Assembly (NCBI GenBank): GCA_020634815.1
Contig: JACKBA010000017.1
Span: 62,001 to 126,000, forward strand
Source: Caldilineaceae bacterium
Lineage (GTDB): Bacteria; Chloroflexota; Anaerolineae; Caldilineales; Caldilineaceae
Reading direction: 5' to 3'
DNA: 64,000 nucleotides
This document shows positions 57,126-64,000 of this stretch, piece by piece. A model generated the notes under the pieces. The model was not told where the DNA came from. It searched no databases and saw only the letters and a program-made list of their open reading frames with translations. Numbering within the stretch: the first letter of the stretch is position 1; every line of letters starts with the position of its first letter. A program made the position numbers and the translations under genes.

Positions 57126-59270
57126 ATGACATCTTCACCAGACCCGCAGAGTGCCACGCTCTTTCTCGATCCGGCGCAACCGCTTGCCGACCGCGTCGCC
57201 GATCTCGTCGGCCGCATGACGCTCGAAGAGAAACTCGGCCAGCTTGTCTTCAACGCACCGGCCATCCCGCGGCTGGGGATCCCGGCCTACAACTGGTGGG
57301 GCGAGGCGCTGCACGGCATTGCCCGCAACGGCCGCGCCACCGTCTTCCCGCAGGCCATCGGCATGGCCGCCACGTGGGATCCGGCGCTGATCGAGCAGGT
57401 CGCCTCCGCCATCAGCGACGAGGGGCGCGCCAAGTATCACGCCACGCTGCGCCGCTATGGCGAGACGGGCCACTACCAGGGGCTCACCTTCTGGTCGCCC
57501 AATATCAATATCTTCCGCGACCCGCGCTGGGGCCGCGGCCAGGAAACGTGGGGCGAGGATCCCTTCCTCACCGGCGCGATGGGCGCGGCCTTCGTGCGCG
57601 GCCTGCAGGGCGATGACCCGCGCTATCTCAAGAGTGCGGCGTGCGCCAAGCACTATGCCGTCCACAGCGGGCCGGAGAGCAAGCGCCACGAGTTCAACGC
57701 CGAGGTCTCGGCGCGCGATCTCCACACGACCTACCTGCCCGCCTTCAAGAAGCTGGTGACCGAGGCCAAGGTTGAGGCGGTCATGGGCGCTTACAACCGC
57801 ACCAATGGCGAGGCGTGTTGTGCCAGCGAGTTGCTGCTTGTGGACATCCTGCGCGGCGCCTGGGGCTTTGGGGGACACGTCGTCTCCGACTGCTGGGCGC
57901 TCAACGACCTGCACACGACGCACGGCGTCACGGCCGATGGCGCCGAGAGCGCGGCCCTTGCCGTCAAGCGCGGCTGCGACCTCGAGTGCGGCCAGACCTT
58001 CGAGCACCTGGGCGAGGCGCTGGACCGCGGGCTGCTCAGCGAGGGCGACATCGACCGCGCGGTCACGCGCATCTACACGACGCGCTTCAAGCTGGGTATG
58101 TTCGACCCGCAGGAAATGGTGCCCTATGCGAGCATTCCGGAAAGCGTCATCAACAGCGACGCTCACCGCCAGCTTGCCTACGAGGCCGCGCTCAAGTCGG
58201 TCGTACTGCTCAAGAACGCCGGCGATATCCTGCCCTTGCGCGACCTGCGCAGTCTCTACGTGCTCGGCCCGACCGCGGCCAGTGCCGAGGTGTTGATGGG
58301 CAACTACTATGGTTTCTCGGATTCGCTGACCACACTCATCGAGGGCATCGTGGCGCGCACACCAGAGGGCGTGCGCTTCGAGTATCGCCCCGGCACGCTG
58401 CTGCTGCACGTGCCGGCCAACCCCAGCGCGTGGACGACCATGGCCGCCGCCCGCTCTGACGTGGTGATTGCCTGCATGGGTCTCTCGCCGCAGATGGAGG
58501 GCGAGGAAGGCGACGCCATCGAGTCGCCCGCCACCGGCGATCGCACCGAGATCGGGCTGCCCGCGGTGCAGGCCGACTATCTGCGCGAGTTGAAGGCCAA
58601 CGGATCGCGCATCGTGCTCGTGCTCACCGGCGGCAGCGCCATCGCCCTGGGCGATATCGCCGACCTGGCCGACGCCATTCTCTTCGTGTGGTATCCGGGG
58701 CAGGAGGGCGGTCGGGCCGTGGCCGACATTCTCTTTGGCGTCGCATCCCCTTCGGGCAAGCTGCCGCTCACCTTCCCGCGCTCGCTGGATCAGCTTCCGC
58801 CCTTCGAGGAGTACAGCATGGCCGGACGCACCTATCGCTACGCCACGGAGACGCCGCAGTTCCCCTTCGGCTTTGGCCTGGGCTACACCCGCTTTGTCTA
58901 CCGTGGCGTGCAGGCGTCTGATCAGATCGACGCGGACAGCGCGCTGGCTGTGCAGGTCAAGCTGACCAACGCCGGCAAGGTCGACGGCGAGGAAGTCGTG
59001 CAACTCTATCTGAGCAAGGTCGAGCCGGCGCCGGGCGATCCGCTCTACACGCTGGTCGGCTTCCAGCGCGTGGCCGTCGCTGCCGGCGAAACTCGCACCA
59101 TCGCCTTCTCACTGTTGCCAGATCGGCTGGCAGTGATCGATGATGCGGGCAACGCAGCCGTGCAGCCAGGAGCGTACAAGCTGATCGCCGGTGGCAGCTC
59201 GCCGGGGCTGCGTAGTGCCGCGCTGGGCGCCGCGACGCCGGTGGAAGCCTCGTTCATGATCGCGGAATAG
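57126..59270 (+). CDS. Glycoside hydrolase family 3 (beta-glucosidase/beta-xylosidase)
   Basis: A 714-residue protein with the three usual GH3 parts. The TIM barrel has RMTLEEKLGQLV, YNWWGEALHGIARNG and KHYAVHSGPESKRH; the nucleophile Asp is in GHVVSDCWALND. The alpha/beta sandwich follows (VIACMGLSPQMEGEEGD carries the acid/base-type Glu). A C-terminal fibronectin III-like domain ends it. YNWWGEALHG and KHYAVHSGPE resemble the beta-xylosidase branch. No signal peptide, so it likely acts on imported oligosaccharides. A TATACT at 57065-57070 may be its -10 box. Confidence 0.92.
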   Translation: MTSSPDPQSATLFLDPAQPLADRVADLVGRMTLEEKLGQLVFNAPAIPRLGIPAYNWWGEALHGIARNGRATVFPQAIGMAATWDPALIEQVASAISDEGRAKYHATLRRYGETGHYQGLTFWSPNINIFRDPRWGRGQETWGEDPFLTGAMGAAFVRGLQGDDPRYLKSAACAKHYAVHSGPESKRHEFNAEVSARDLHTTYLPAFKKLVTEAKVEAVMGAYNRTNGEACCASELLLVDILRGAWGFGGHVVSDCWALNDLHTTHGVTADGAESAALAVKRGCDLECGQTFEHLGEALDRGLLSEGDIDRAVTRIYTTRFKLGMFDPQEMVPYASIPESVINSDAHRQLAYEAALKSVVLLKNAGDILPLRDLRSLYVLGPTAASAEVLMGNYYGFSDSLTTLIEGIVARTPEGVRFEYRPGTLLLHVPANPSAWTTMAAARSDVVIACMGLSPQMEGEEGDAIESPATGDRTEIGLPAVQADYLRELKANGSRIVLVLTGGSAIALGDIADLADAILFVWYPGQEGGRAVADILFGVASPSGKLPLTFPRSLDQLPPFEEYSMAGRTYRYATETPQFPFGFGLGYTRFVYRGVQASDQIDADSALAVQVKLTNAGKVDGEEVVQLYLSKVEPAPGDPLYTLVGFQRVAVAAGETRTIAFSLLPDRLAVIDDAGNAAVQPGAYKLIAGGSSPGLRSAALGAATPVEASFMIAE

Positions 59271-59326
59271 CGGGTAACAATTAACGAGTGGTGGACAAGC
59301 GGCAACGCGAACCATGCCCTGGCGAA

Positions 59327-59758
59327 CTACACCACGAGCACCTCGATCGCACTCTCCCCATTGGCGACACTGGATACAGAAATGTGCTGGTCCAGTGTCG
59401 CCAGCTTGCCGCCGTGCGCAGCAGCCAATCCCAGTAAGTAGACGTCAGTCACATGGTTGTGGGTGAACACAGCATTTGGCGTCAATATCGTGCGCAGGCT
59501 GGCATCATCCGCCCAGAAGACATGGCCAGAGTGCGCGCAGAATTGCCGCAATAGACCCAGCACAGCAGCGCTATCGCCTGGCCGATTTGGGTACTGCGGA
59601 TGGCTGGCGACGCGCACAAAACCGTTTTCGGTGATCGGACAGGTTGCCCAGGCATGCTGACCTGTCATCCCATACCAGCGATGTGCGCGGTCGTGATGCA
59701 CGTGCATCGGGTCCGCAAGCGCCAACAGCAGGTTGACATCCAACAGATAGCAAGTCAT
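59327..59758 (-). CDS. vapC: PIN-domain toxin, VapC-like ribonuclease
   Basis: A 143-residue PIN-domain protein. The acidic site includes Asp in YLLDVNLLLALAD at the start, Glu in CPITENGFVRV, and Asp residues in HVTDVYLLGLAAAHGG and TLDQHI. It is a Mg-dependent RNase, presumably targeting tRNA or other RNA when released from its antitoxin. Its ATG overlaps the antitoxin stop (ATGA), the standard toxin-antitoxin coupling. Confidence 0.88.
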   Translation of the reverse strand: MTCYLLDVNLLLALADPMHVHHDRAHRWYGMTGQHAWATCPITENGFVRVASHPQYPNRPGDSAAVLGLLRQFCAHSGHVFWADDASLRTILTPNAVFTHNHVTDVYLLGLAAAHGGKLATLDQHISVSSVANGESAIEVLVV

Positions 59759-59982
59759 AGCAACTCATCGCGCAACTGGTTGACCAGTTCCAGAGTGACA
59801 ATTCCGGCGGTTGGCTGCACCGGAAAAAGTGGCAAACCGTTGCGTTCAGCACTCTCCGGCACGCGGGTAAGCGCGAGGCGCGCCAACTCAGACAGGGCCT
59901 TCCCAATGGAAATGTGCGAGCGAGCTGCCTGTTCCTTGGCGGCCAACAGAACATCCTCGTCAATGTCAAGCGTCGTGCGCAT
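59755..59982 (-). CDS. vapB: VapB-like ribbon-helix-helix antitoxin
   Basis: From the ATG at 59982, with GAGGAGG upstream, this is a 75-residue protein. MRTTLDIDEDVLLAAKEQAA is a typical ribbon-helix-helix start with its DNA-contacting strand. The C-terminal half (LPLFPVQPTAGIVTLELVNQ) should wrap the toxin. It neutralises the adjacent PIN RNase and represses the shared promoter at 60027-60055. Confidence 0.86.
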   Translation of the reverse strand: MRTTLDIDEDVLLAAKEQAARSHISIGKALSELARLALTRVPESAERNGLPLFPVQPTAGIVTLELVNQLRDELL

Positions 59983-60026
59983 CGTTTCCTCCTCTTGATC
60001 TCTCAAACAGCACCAGCGACATATCG

Positions 60027-60055
60027 ATGTTAGCGCATTTTAATGGTGATGTCAA
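60027..60055 (-). promoter_or_regulatory. Consensus promoter of vapBC with repeated half-sites
   Basis: On the minus strand, TTGACA (60055-60050), a 17-base spacer and TAACAT (60032-60027) form a near-consensus promoter. Each box sits in a copy of GCG(T/C)T(G/A)ACATC, a direct repeat 23 bases apart that could bind VapB for autorepression. Confidence 0.65.
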
Positions 60056-60101
60056 CGCATCAAGCCCTTGGAGCCGTTTTCGCCGGTACGTGCGCTGCTG
60101 C

Positions 60102-61520
60102 TCACTTCTCCCACTCGCGTAGCACCACCTGCGCGGCATAATATCCGCACATGCCATGCACGCCACCCCCCGGTGGCGTCGACGACGAGCAGATATAGAT
60201 GCCCTTGGCCGGCGTGCGATAGGGTGTCAGGCTGAGGCTTGGACGCGTGAAGTGTTGGAGGAGATCCTGCACGCCGCCGTTGATGTCGCCGCCCACGTAG
60301 TTGGGATTGTACGCCTCCATTGCCGCGGCATGGCGCGTCGAGCGCGCCAGGATGCGCACACGGAAGCCCGGCGCGAAACGCTCGACCTGGCGCTCGATGG
60401 CATCCGTCATGTCCACGGTCGAGCCGTTGGGGACGTGGCAGTAGGCCCACGCCGTTTGCTTGCCCGCCGGCGCGCGCGTCGCATCGAAGAGGCTCTGCTG
60501 CGCCAGCAGGACGAAGGGACGCGCCGCGTGTTCGCCGCGCCAGACCGCTCGCTCCGCCGCGGCGATCTCCTGCAACGTGCCGCCGATGTGCACGGTAGCC
60601 GAGTGGTGACACGCCTCCGCCGTCCATGGAATCGGCCCGTCCAGCGCCCAATCGACCTTGAAGACGCCCGGGTTGTAGCGAAAGCGCGCAAGCTGGCGGC
60701 GATAGCCGGCCGGCAGGCGGTCGCCGGCGATCTGCAAGAGACCCTTGGGCGCGGTGTCGAAGAGATAGGCGCGCGCCCGCGGCAACTCCGCCAGATCGGC
60801 CACTTCCCATCCACAGACTACGTCGCCGCCCAGGCCTTGCAGGTAGCGCACCAGCGCGTCGGCGATGGCCTGCGAGCCGCCCTTTGCCACCGGCCAACCC
60901 ACGCTCTGCGCCAGCATGGTCAGCAGCAGCCCGACCGCGGCGGTGGGAGAGGCCTCAAGCGGCAGGATCGAGTGGCCCGCCATGCCGGCAAAGACGGCGC
61001 GTGCCCGATCCTCGCGGAAAAGCGTCTGCGCCAACAGTGCTGCCGGCGCAGCCAGCGGCAGCGCATATGCGCCAAAGAGCAGCGGATGGCGCGGGATATG
61101 AAATGGGGCCAGCAGATCATCGATAGCCGCCTGCCAGTGATCGGTCAGCGGGCCAAAGAGGCGCCGCCACATCGCGGCGTCACGACCCAGGCCGGCCGCG
61201 GTCTCGTCCAGCCCGCGCGTCACGGCGACGGCGCGGCCATCGTCGAGGGGGTGCGCCAGCGATACCGGCGGCAGGATCCACTCCAGTCCGTAGCCGGCAA
61301 GGGACAAGTTGCGGAAGAAGGGCGACGCCAGGCCCAGCGGGTGAATCGCCGCGCAAATGTCGTGGCGAAAGCCGGGCAGCGTGATCTCCTGCGTGCGCAT
61401 GCCGCCGCCGGGCGTGGCCTTCGCCTCGACGACCAGCACGCGCGCGCCGGCGCGCGCCAGCGTGATCGCCGCTGCCAGGCCGTTAGGCCCGGAGCCGATG
61501 ACAACTGCGTCGTAGCTCAC
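60102..61520 (-). CDS. FAD-dependent oxidoreductase, phytoene desaturase (CrtI)-like
   Basis: The start is a GTG at 61520 with AAGGTGA upstream. The 472-residue protein opens with the dinucleotide-binding motif VVIGSGPNGLAAAITLARAG and VLVVEAKATPGGGMRT. Near the C-terminus, YICSSSTPPGGGVHGMCGYY is the FAD-binding signature of CrtI-like and pyridine nucleotide-disulfide-type desaturases. No other carotenoid gene is nearby. The close relatives are generic NAD(P)/FAD-dependent oxidoreductases, so a carotenoid substrate is not assumed. Confidence 0.85.
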   Translation of the reverse strand: MSYDAVVIGSGPNGLAAAITLARAGARVLVVEAKATPGGGMRTQEITLPGFRHDICAAIHPLGLASPFFRNLSLAGYGLEWILPPVSLAHPLDDGRAVAVTRGLDETAAGLGRDAAMWRRLFGPLTDHWQAAIDDLLAPFHIPRHPLLFGAYALPLAAPAALLAQTLFREDRARAVFAGMAGHSILPLEASPTAAVGLLLTMLAQSVGWPVAKGGSQAIADALVRYLQGLGGDVVCGWEVADLAELPRARAYLFDTAPKGLLQIAGDRLPAGYRRQLARFRYNPGVFKVDWALDGPIPWTAEACHHSATVHIGGTLQEIAAAERAVWRGEHAARPFVLLAQQSLFDATRAPAGKQTAWAYCHVPNGSTVDMTDAIERQVERFAPGFRVRILARSTRHAAAMEAYNPNYVGGDINGGVQDLLQHFTRPSLSLTPYRTPAKGIYICSSSTPPGGGVHGMCGYYAAQVVLREWEK

Positions 61521-61601
61521 ACGTGATCACCTTTTCGTTTTGACCTGACCATTCTGTTTGACCAAGCACATGGTCGCAGCCAGCCTTGGCTGGTCAGGGT
61601 T

Positions 61602-62345
61602 TCACCCTGGTGTAAAGAGCCGTTGCACTGCGTTGACCGGCGCGTAGAGCGTCGTGCGCACGGCGGCATTGTGCCAGACATCGCCCGCCGCCGACCACTG
61701 CATGCGCGGGTCGATCAGGGAGTTGCGCTGTTGGACGATGCCGTTGACGCCAAAGCGCGCGGCCAGCGAGCGCAACGTGCCGTGCCAGAAAGCATCCTCC
61801 GACTTGTGGGCAATGCCGACGCGGCAGCCCATCTCGTAGATCGGGTCGCTGGCGCGTACGAGCGCCTGGATCTGCGCCACGGTCGCGCCGTCGTCCTCGT
61901 GCGAACTGAAGGTGATCATGCCGGCAAAGATGTGGCCCTGCGGCGTCATGAAGGAGAATGATTCCGCGTCGGCGTAGATCACCAGGATGCCGGTGGAGAT
62001 TGTCGCACCGCCGGGCCCGCTGAGATTGAGCAGCGCCACATCGCCCGGCTCGATTTGGCCGGCCGCGCCATAGAAGCGATTGCCGTCGGGCCAGAAGTTG
62101 GGGAATTCAGCCTTCCAGACCTTGATCAAGTCCGTCGGGGCAATTTCGCTGCCGGCGAGGCGCACTGAATAGGTCTTCTGCCAGAGCTGGCCAAAGCCCT
62201 TGAGCGGCCCGGTGATATGCTTGCCGTTTACATTCAGGTTGATCGCCCCGGTCGGTGCAACACCCATGCTCAACTTGCTGACGGGCTTGGCCCAACCATC
62301 GGTTGAAGTTCTTGGCGTGCTTGAAGAATCATCATGAAGCGTCAT
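61602..62345 (-). CDS. Uncharacterised 247-residue protein
   Basis: The ATG at 62345 is preceded by AAGGAGG. No family was recognised. The first 40 residues are Ser/Thr-rich and polar. A mixed alpha/beta domain follows (INLNVNGKHITGPLKGFGQL, PGDVALLNLSGPGGATISTG, MITFSSHEDDGATVAQIQAL). There is no signal peptide or membrane helix. It lies between the CrtI-like gene and the STAS/SpoIIE module, all on the minus strand, 44 bases after the STAS gene, so it could be an output of that module. Function unknown. Confidence 0.75.
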   Translation of the reverse strand: MTLHDDSSSTPRTSTDGWAKPVSKLSMGVAPTGAINLNVNGKHITGPLKGFGQLWQKTYSVRLAGSEIAPTDLIKVWKAEFPNFWPDGNRFYGAAGQIEPGDVALLNLSGPGGATISTGILVIYADAESFSFMTPQGHIFAGMITFSSHEDDGATVAQIQALVRASDPIYEMGCRVGIAHKSEDAFWHGTLRSLAARFGVNGIVQQRNSLIDPRMQWSAAGDVWHNAAVRTTLYAPVNAVQRLFTPG

Positions 62346-62389
62346 CGTGGCCTCCTTTTTGAGCTGTCCCTGACTGGCAGAGACGCCGT

Positions 62390-62740
62390 CTACATGCCTG
62401 CAATTGCCGCCGCTTCGTTGTCATAGATGCCGATGGCCTCGTTCAGCCGGGTCAACTCGAAGATCTGTTGATAGTGGTCGGTCAACCCATAGGCGACCAA
62501 GCGCTGCTTCTGGCGCTGGATGCGGATGAGCAAGGTCACAAGCAGACCGATCCCGGAGCTGTTCATGTAGCCCAAGTCGCTGAAGTTCAGGCAGATCGTG
62601 CGGGCGCCCAGGTGTGAGGCCTGCGTATACGCATCCATCAGCGTGTTCTCGCCAAAGCCGGTCATCTCGCCCTGAATATCCATGATTGCGGTCGTCGGTG
62701 TAGCCGGTCGGACCTGGATTGCCAGATTGGGTTTGGACAT
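62390..62740 (-). CDS. STAS-domain anti-sigma factor antagonist
   Basis: A 116-residue STAS protein with GAGGAG upstream. The phosphoacceptor region is FSDLGYMNSSGIGLLVTLLI, where the DxxxxxSSGxG pattern carries the regulatory Ser (near residue 62). Such proteins bind an anti-sigma kinase when unphosphorylated and so free a sigma factor or other target. It is the second of two STAS genes behind the SpoIIE-type gene; 29 bases separate them. Confidence 0.9.
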   Translation of the reverse strand: MSKPNLAIQVRPATPTTAIMDIQGEMTGFGENTLMDAYTQASHLGARTICLNFSDLGYMNSSGIGLLVTLLIRIQRQKQRLVAYGLTDHYQQIFELTRLNEAIGIYDNEAAAIAGM

Positions 62741-62769
62741 GGTTCTCTCCTCTTCGCGTTGTGTGTGGA

Positions 62770-63126
62770 TCAGACCGGATCTACGCCGGCGACCGCTGCG
62801 CTCTCGTCAGCATAGGTCGTCATGAAATCCGAAAGCCGCGTGATCTCGAAGATCTCCCGGTAGTGCTCGCTCAGGTCACAGGCCAACAGTTGGCGCCGCT
62901 CCGTGCGCGCCCGCGCCAGCAGACCGACGATCAGCGCAATGCCTGTGCTGTTGATGTAGCCGACGCCGCCAAAATTGAGGAGCATCGGTCCGGCGCCGTG
63001 CCGCGCGGCTTCCGCGTAGGCGGCTTGCAGGGTCGCTTCCTGGCTGCCGTCGATGTCGCCGGTCAAAACGATGACGGCGACCCCGTTGTTGAGACGGGTT
63101 GTTGCCTGCAACGGTTGGCTATTCAT
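62770..63126 (-). CDS. STAS-domain anti-sigma factor antagonist, first copy
   Basis: A 118-residue STAS protein with FGGVGYINSTGIALIVGLLA near residues 51-70, where the phosphoacceptor Ser is followed by Thr. It resembles its neighbour at 62390 and is probably an old duplication. Its ATG overlaps the stop of the phosphatase/kinase gene (ATGA), so all three act together as a partner-switching module. Confidence 0.9.
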   Translation of the reverse strand: MNSQPLQATTRLNNGVAVIVLTGDIDGSQEATLQAAYAEAARHGAGPMLLNFGGVGYINSTGIALIVGLLARARTERRQLLACDLSEHYREIFEITRLSDFMTTYADESAAVAGVDPV

Positions 63127-64000
63127 GCTCCCGCTCCTTCCAGCTTGAGTGTCAGCTCGACGATGTGATGTTCGCCGTCAGTGTCAACGGTCATCTCGTC
63201 GACCATGTTTTTGATCAGAAAGAGCCCCCAGCCGCGTGGCGACTGTAGTCCCGCCAGCTTGGCATCCAGGTCAGGCGTTTCCGCCGTCGGAATGGTCTGG
63301 TTGCCACCGTGGTCGACGATGCGTACGCGGAGCATGGCGTCGGTGGCCAGGACCGCGATATGGGCCGGGACTTCCGCCTGAAAGCCGTTGCCATGTTCAA
63401 TGGCATTCATCGTGGTCTCGCCGACCGCGGTTTTCAGCCGGTCGATCTGCTTCGCCGTCAACGGCACGCCGGCCGCGAGTTGCATCACCTGCTCGATGGC
63501 CAGCCGTTCGTTGCCCGGCTCGCTAGGCAGGTCGAACTCGCCGAGCACGCGCCAGGCCGGCTCACCGTCCTTATGCTCGGGCGCCGCCAGCCGCTGTACG
63601 GTGAGCAGCGTCACGTCATCTTCCTGCTCCCAACCAGGGCCGGTGAAGGTTTCGAGTTGCTGCATCAAGAAAGGAATCAGGTCGGCGCCGCCGCCATGTT
63701 CCTCGACCAAACTGCGCAATTGCGGGAAACCCAGCATCTCGCGCTTCGCGTTGTGCGCTTCGACCAGCCCATCACTATAGAGCAGCAGCGTATCACCCGG
63801 TTGCAGCACAATCTCTTTCTCCTCGTAGGGCATCCCGGGCAGCAGGCCCAGCGGCATGCCGCGCGCCCGCAGTTCCTCGATGCCGCCGGCAGTTCGCCGA
63901 ACATAGGGCATGTCATGCCCGGCGTTGGCGTAGCGTACGTGACCGGACGCAGGGTTGACGACGGCATACAGGCAGGTGACGAACATCTTGGGCGGGATGT
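63123..64000 (-). CDS. SpoIIE-type phosphatase fused to anti-sigma HATPase (5' end outside window)
   Basis: The frame is open to the right edge; upstream codons read IPPK before MFVTCLYAV, so the ATG at 63986 is internal. The visible 292 or so residues contain the second half of a PP2C/SpoIIE phosphatase (VRYANAGHDMPYV, GDTLLLYSDGLVEAHN, EQEDDVTLLTV). An RsbW-like HATPase follows (VGETTMNAIEHGNG, RGWGLFLIKNMVDEM). The phosphatase would reactivate, and the kinase inactivate, the two STAS proteins encoded next. The missing N-terminus probably holds sensor domains. Confidence 0.9.
   Translation of the reverse strand, partial: IPPKMFVTCLYAVVNPASGHVRYANAGHDMPYVRRTAGGIEELRARGMPLGLLPGMPYEEKEIVLQPGDTLLLYSDGLVEAHNAKREMLGFPQLRSLVEEHGGGADLIPFLMQQLETFTGPGWEQEDDVTLLTVQRLAAPEHKDGEPAWRVLGEFDLPSEPGNERLAIEQVMQLAAGVPLTAKQIDRLKTAVGETTMNAIEHGNGFQAEVPAHIAVLATDAMLRVRIVDHGGNQTIPTAETPDLDAKLAGLQSPRGWGLFLIKNMVDEMTVDTDGEHHIVELTLKLEGAGA

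Noticed and set aside
60156..61526. A 456-codon plus-strand open frame
   Set aside because: Antisense shadow of the CrtI-like gene, Arg/Gln-rich and without motifs.

Overview
The window is 64 kb of GC-rich, gene-dense bacterial chromosome with no rRNA, CRISPR array, insertion sequence or recognisable prophage. Gene content suggests an Anaerolineae/Caldilineae-type member of the Chloroflexota. This is judged from familiarity and was not computed. The clues are a cupin-type glucose-6-phosphate isomerase, a DUF2089/SHOCT/DUF4097-like cluster, a YfhO + GT39 + GT2 locus, Ala/Pro/Thr-rich lipoproteins, weak or absent Shine-Dalgarno sequences at several genes, and GTG/TTG starts.

Layout. 0-10 kb: a metallo-beta-lactamase-fold hydrolase cut by the left edge, then a coupled DUF1361-HAD-Nudix run, ribokinase, purine nucleoside phosphorylase, an orphan protein with a phage Mu F-like Cys tail, a 14-TM MFS exporter, a PQQ-type sugar dehydrogenase lipoprotein, a DUF1643 protein and cupin PGI. 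10-18 kb: a phosphoribosyltransferase, the release-factor pair prfA and prmC, a Cof-type HAD, an M1 peptidase lipoprotein, a leucine-type dehydrogenase, a GNAT and an AhpD-like protein. 18.4-24.9 kb: dnaE, interrupted in frame by a 425-residue LAGLIDADG intein, followed at once by a GH43/GH32-like protein. 24.9-33 kb (minus): a GldG/DUF4350-like membrane protein and an SppA-type protease. Next, behind a strong terminator, is a four-gene envelope cluster: DUF2207, zinc-ribbon membrane protein, helical protein, SPFH-HTH fusion. 33-44 kb (minus): ScpB, AmaP-like, YfhO, GT39, GT2, an ANTAR regulator with a HisKA_2 kinase, tRNA-Pro(GGG) and fmt. 44-51 kb (plus): a DUF4870-like protein, a DUF2089/SHOCT cluster behind a consensus sigma-70 promoter with inverted repeats, a serine hydrolase, and NfeD with a stomatin-type SPFH protein. 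51-54 kb (minus): a PflX-like radical SAM enzyme translationally coupled to a 712-residue protein with about 25 CxxC motifs. 54-64 kb: a Xer-type recombinase, SDR, RarD, GH3 glycosidase, VapBC-like toxin-antitoxin, a CrtI-like oxidoreductase, an unassigned protein, and two STAS proteins with a SpoIIE-type phosphatase/kinase cut by the right edge.

How the genes work together. Several are housekeeping genes: replication, translation termination and initiation, chromosome segregation, purine salvage. Sugar metabolism is well represented (ribokinase, PGI, sugar dehydrogenase, GH3, GH43-like). Envelope maintenance and stress is a recurring theme: two SPFH modules, SppA, AmaP, the SHOCT/DUF4097 cluster and the STAS/SpoIIE partner-switching module. 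The strongest candidates for undescribed systems are the Cys-array/radical-SAM pair and the DUF2207-ZnR-helical-SPFH-HTH cluster, which resembles the Bacillus PspA-YdjGHI arrangement.
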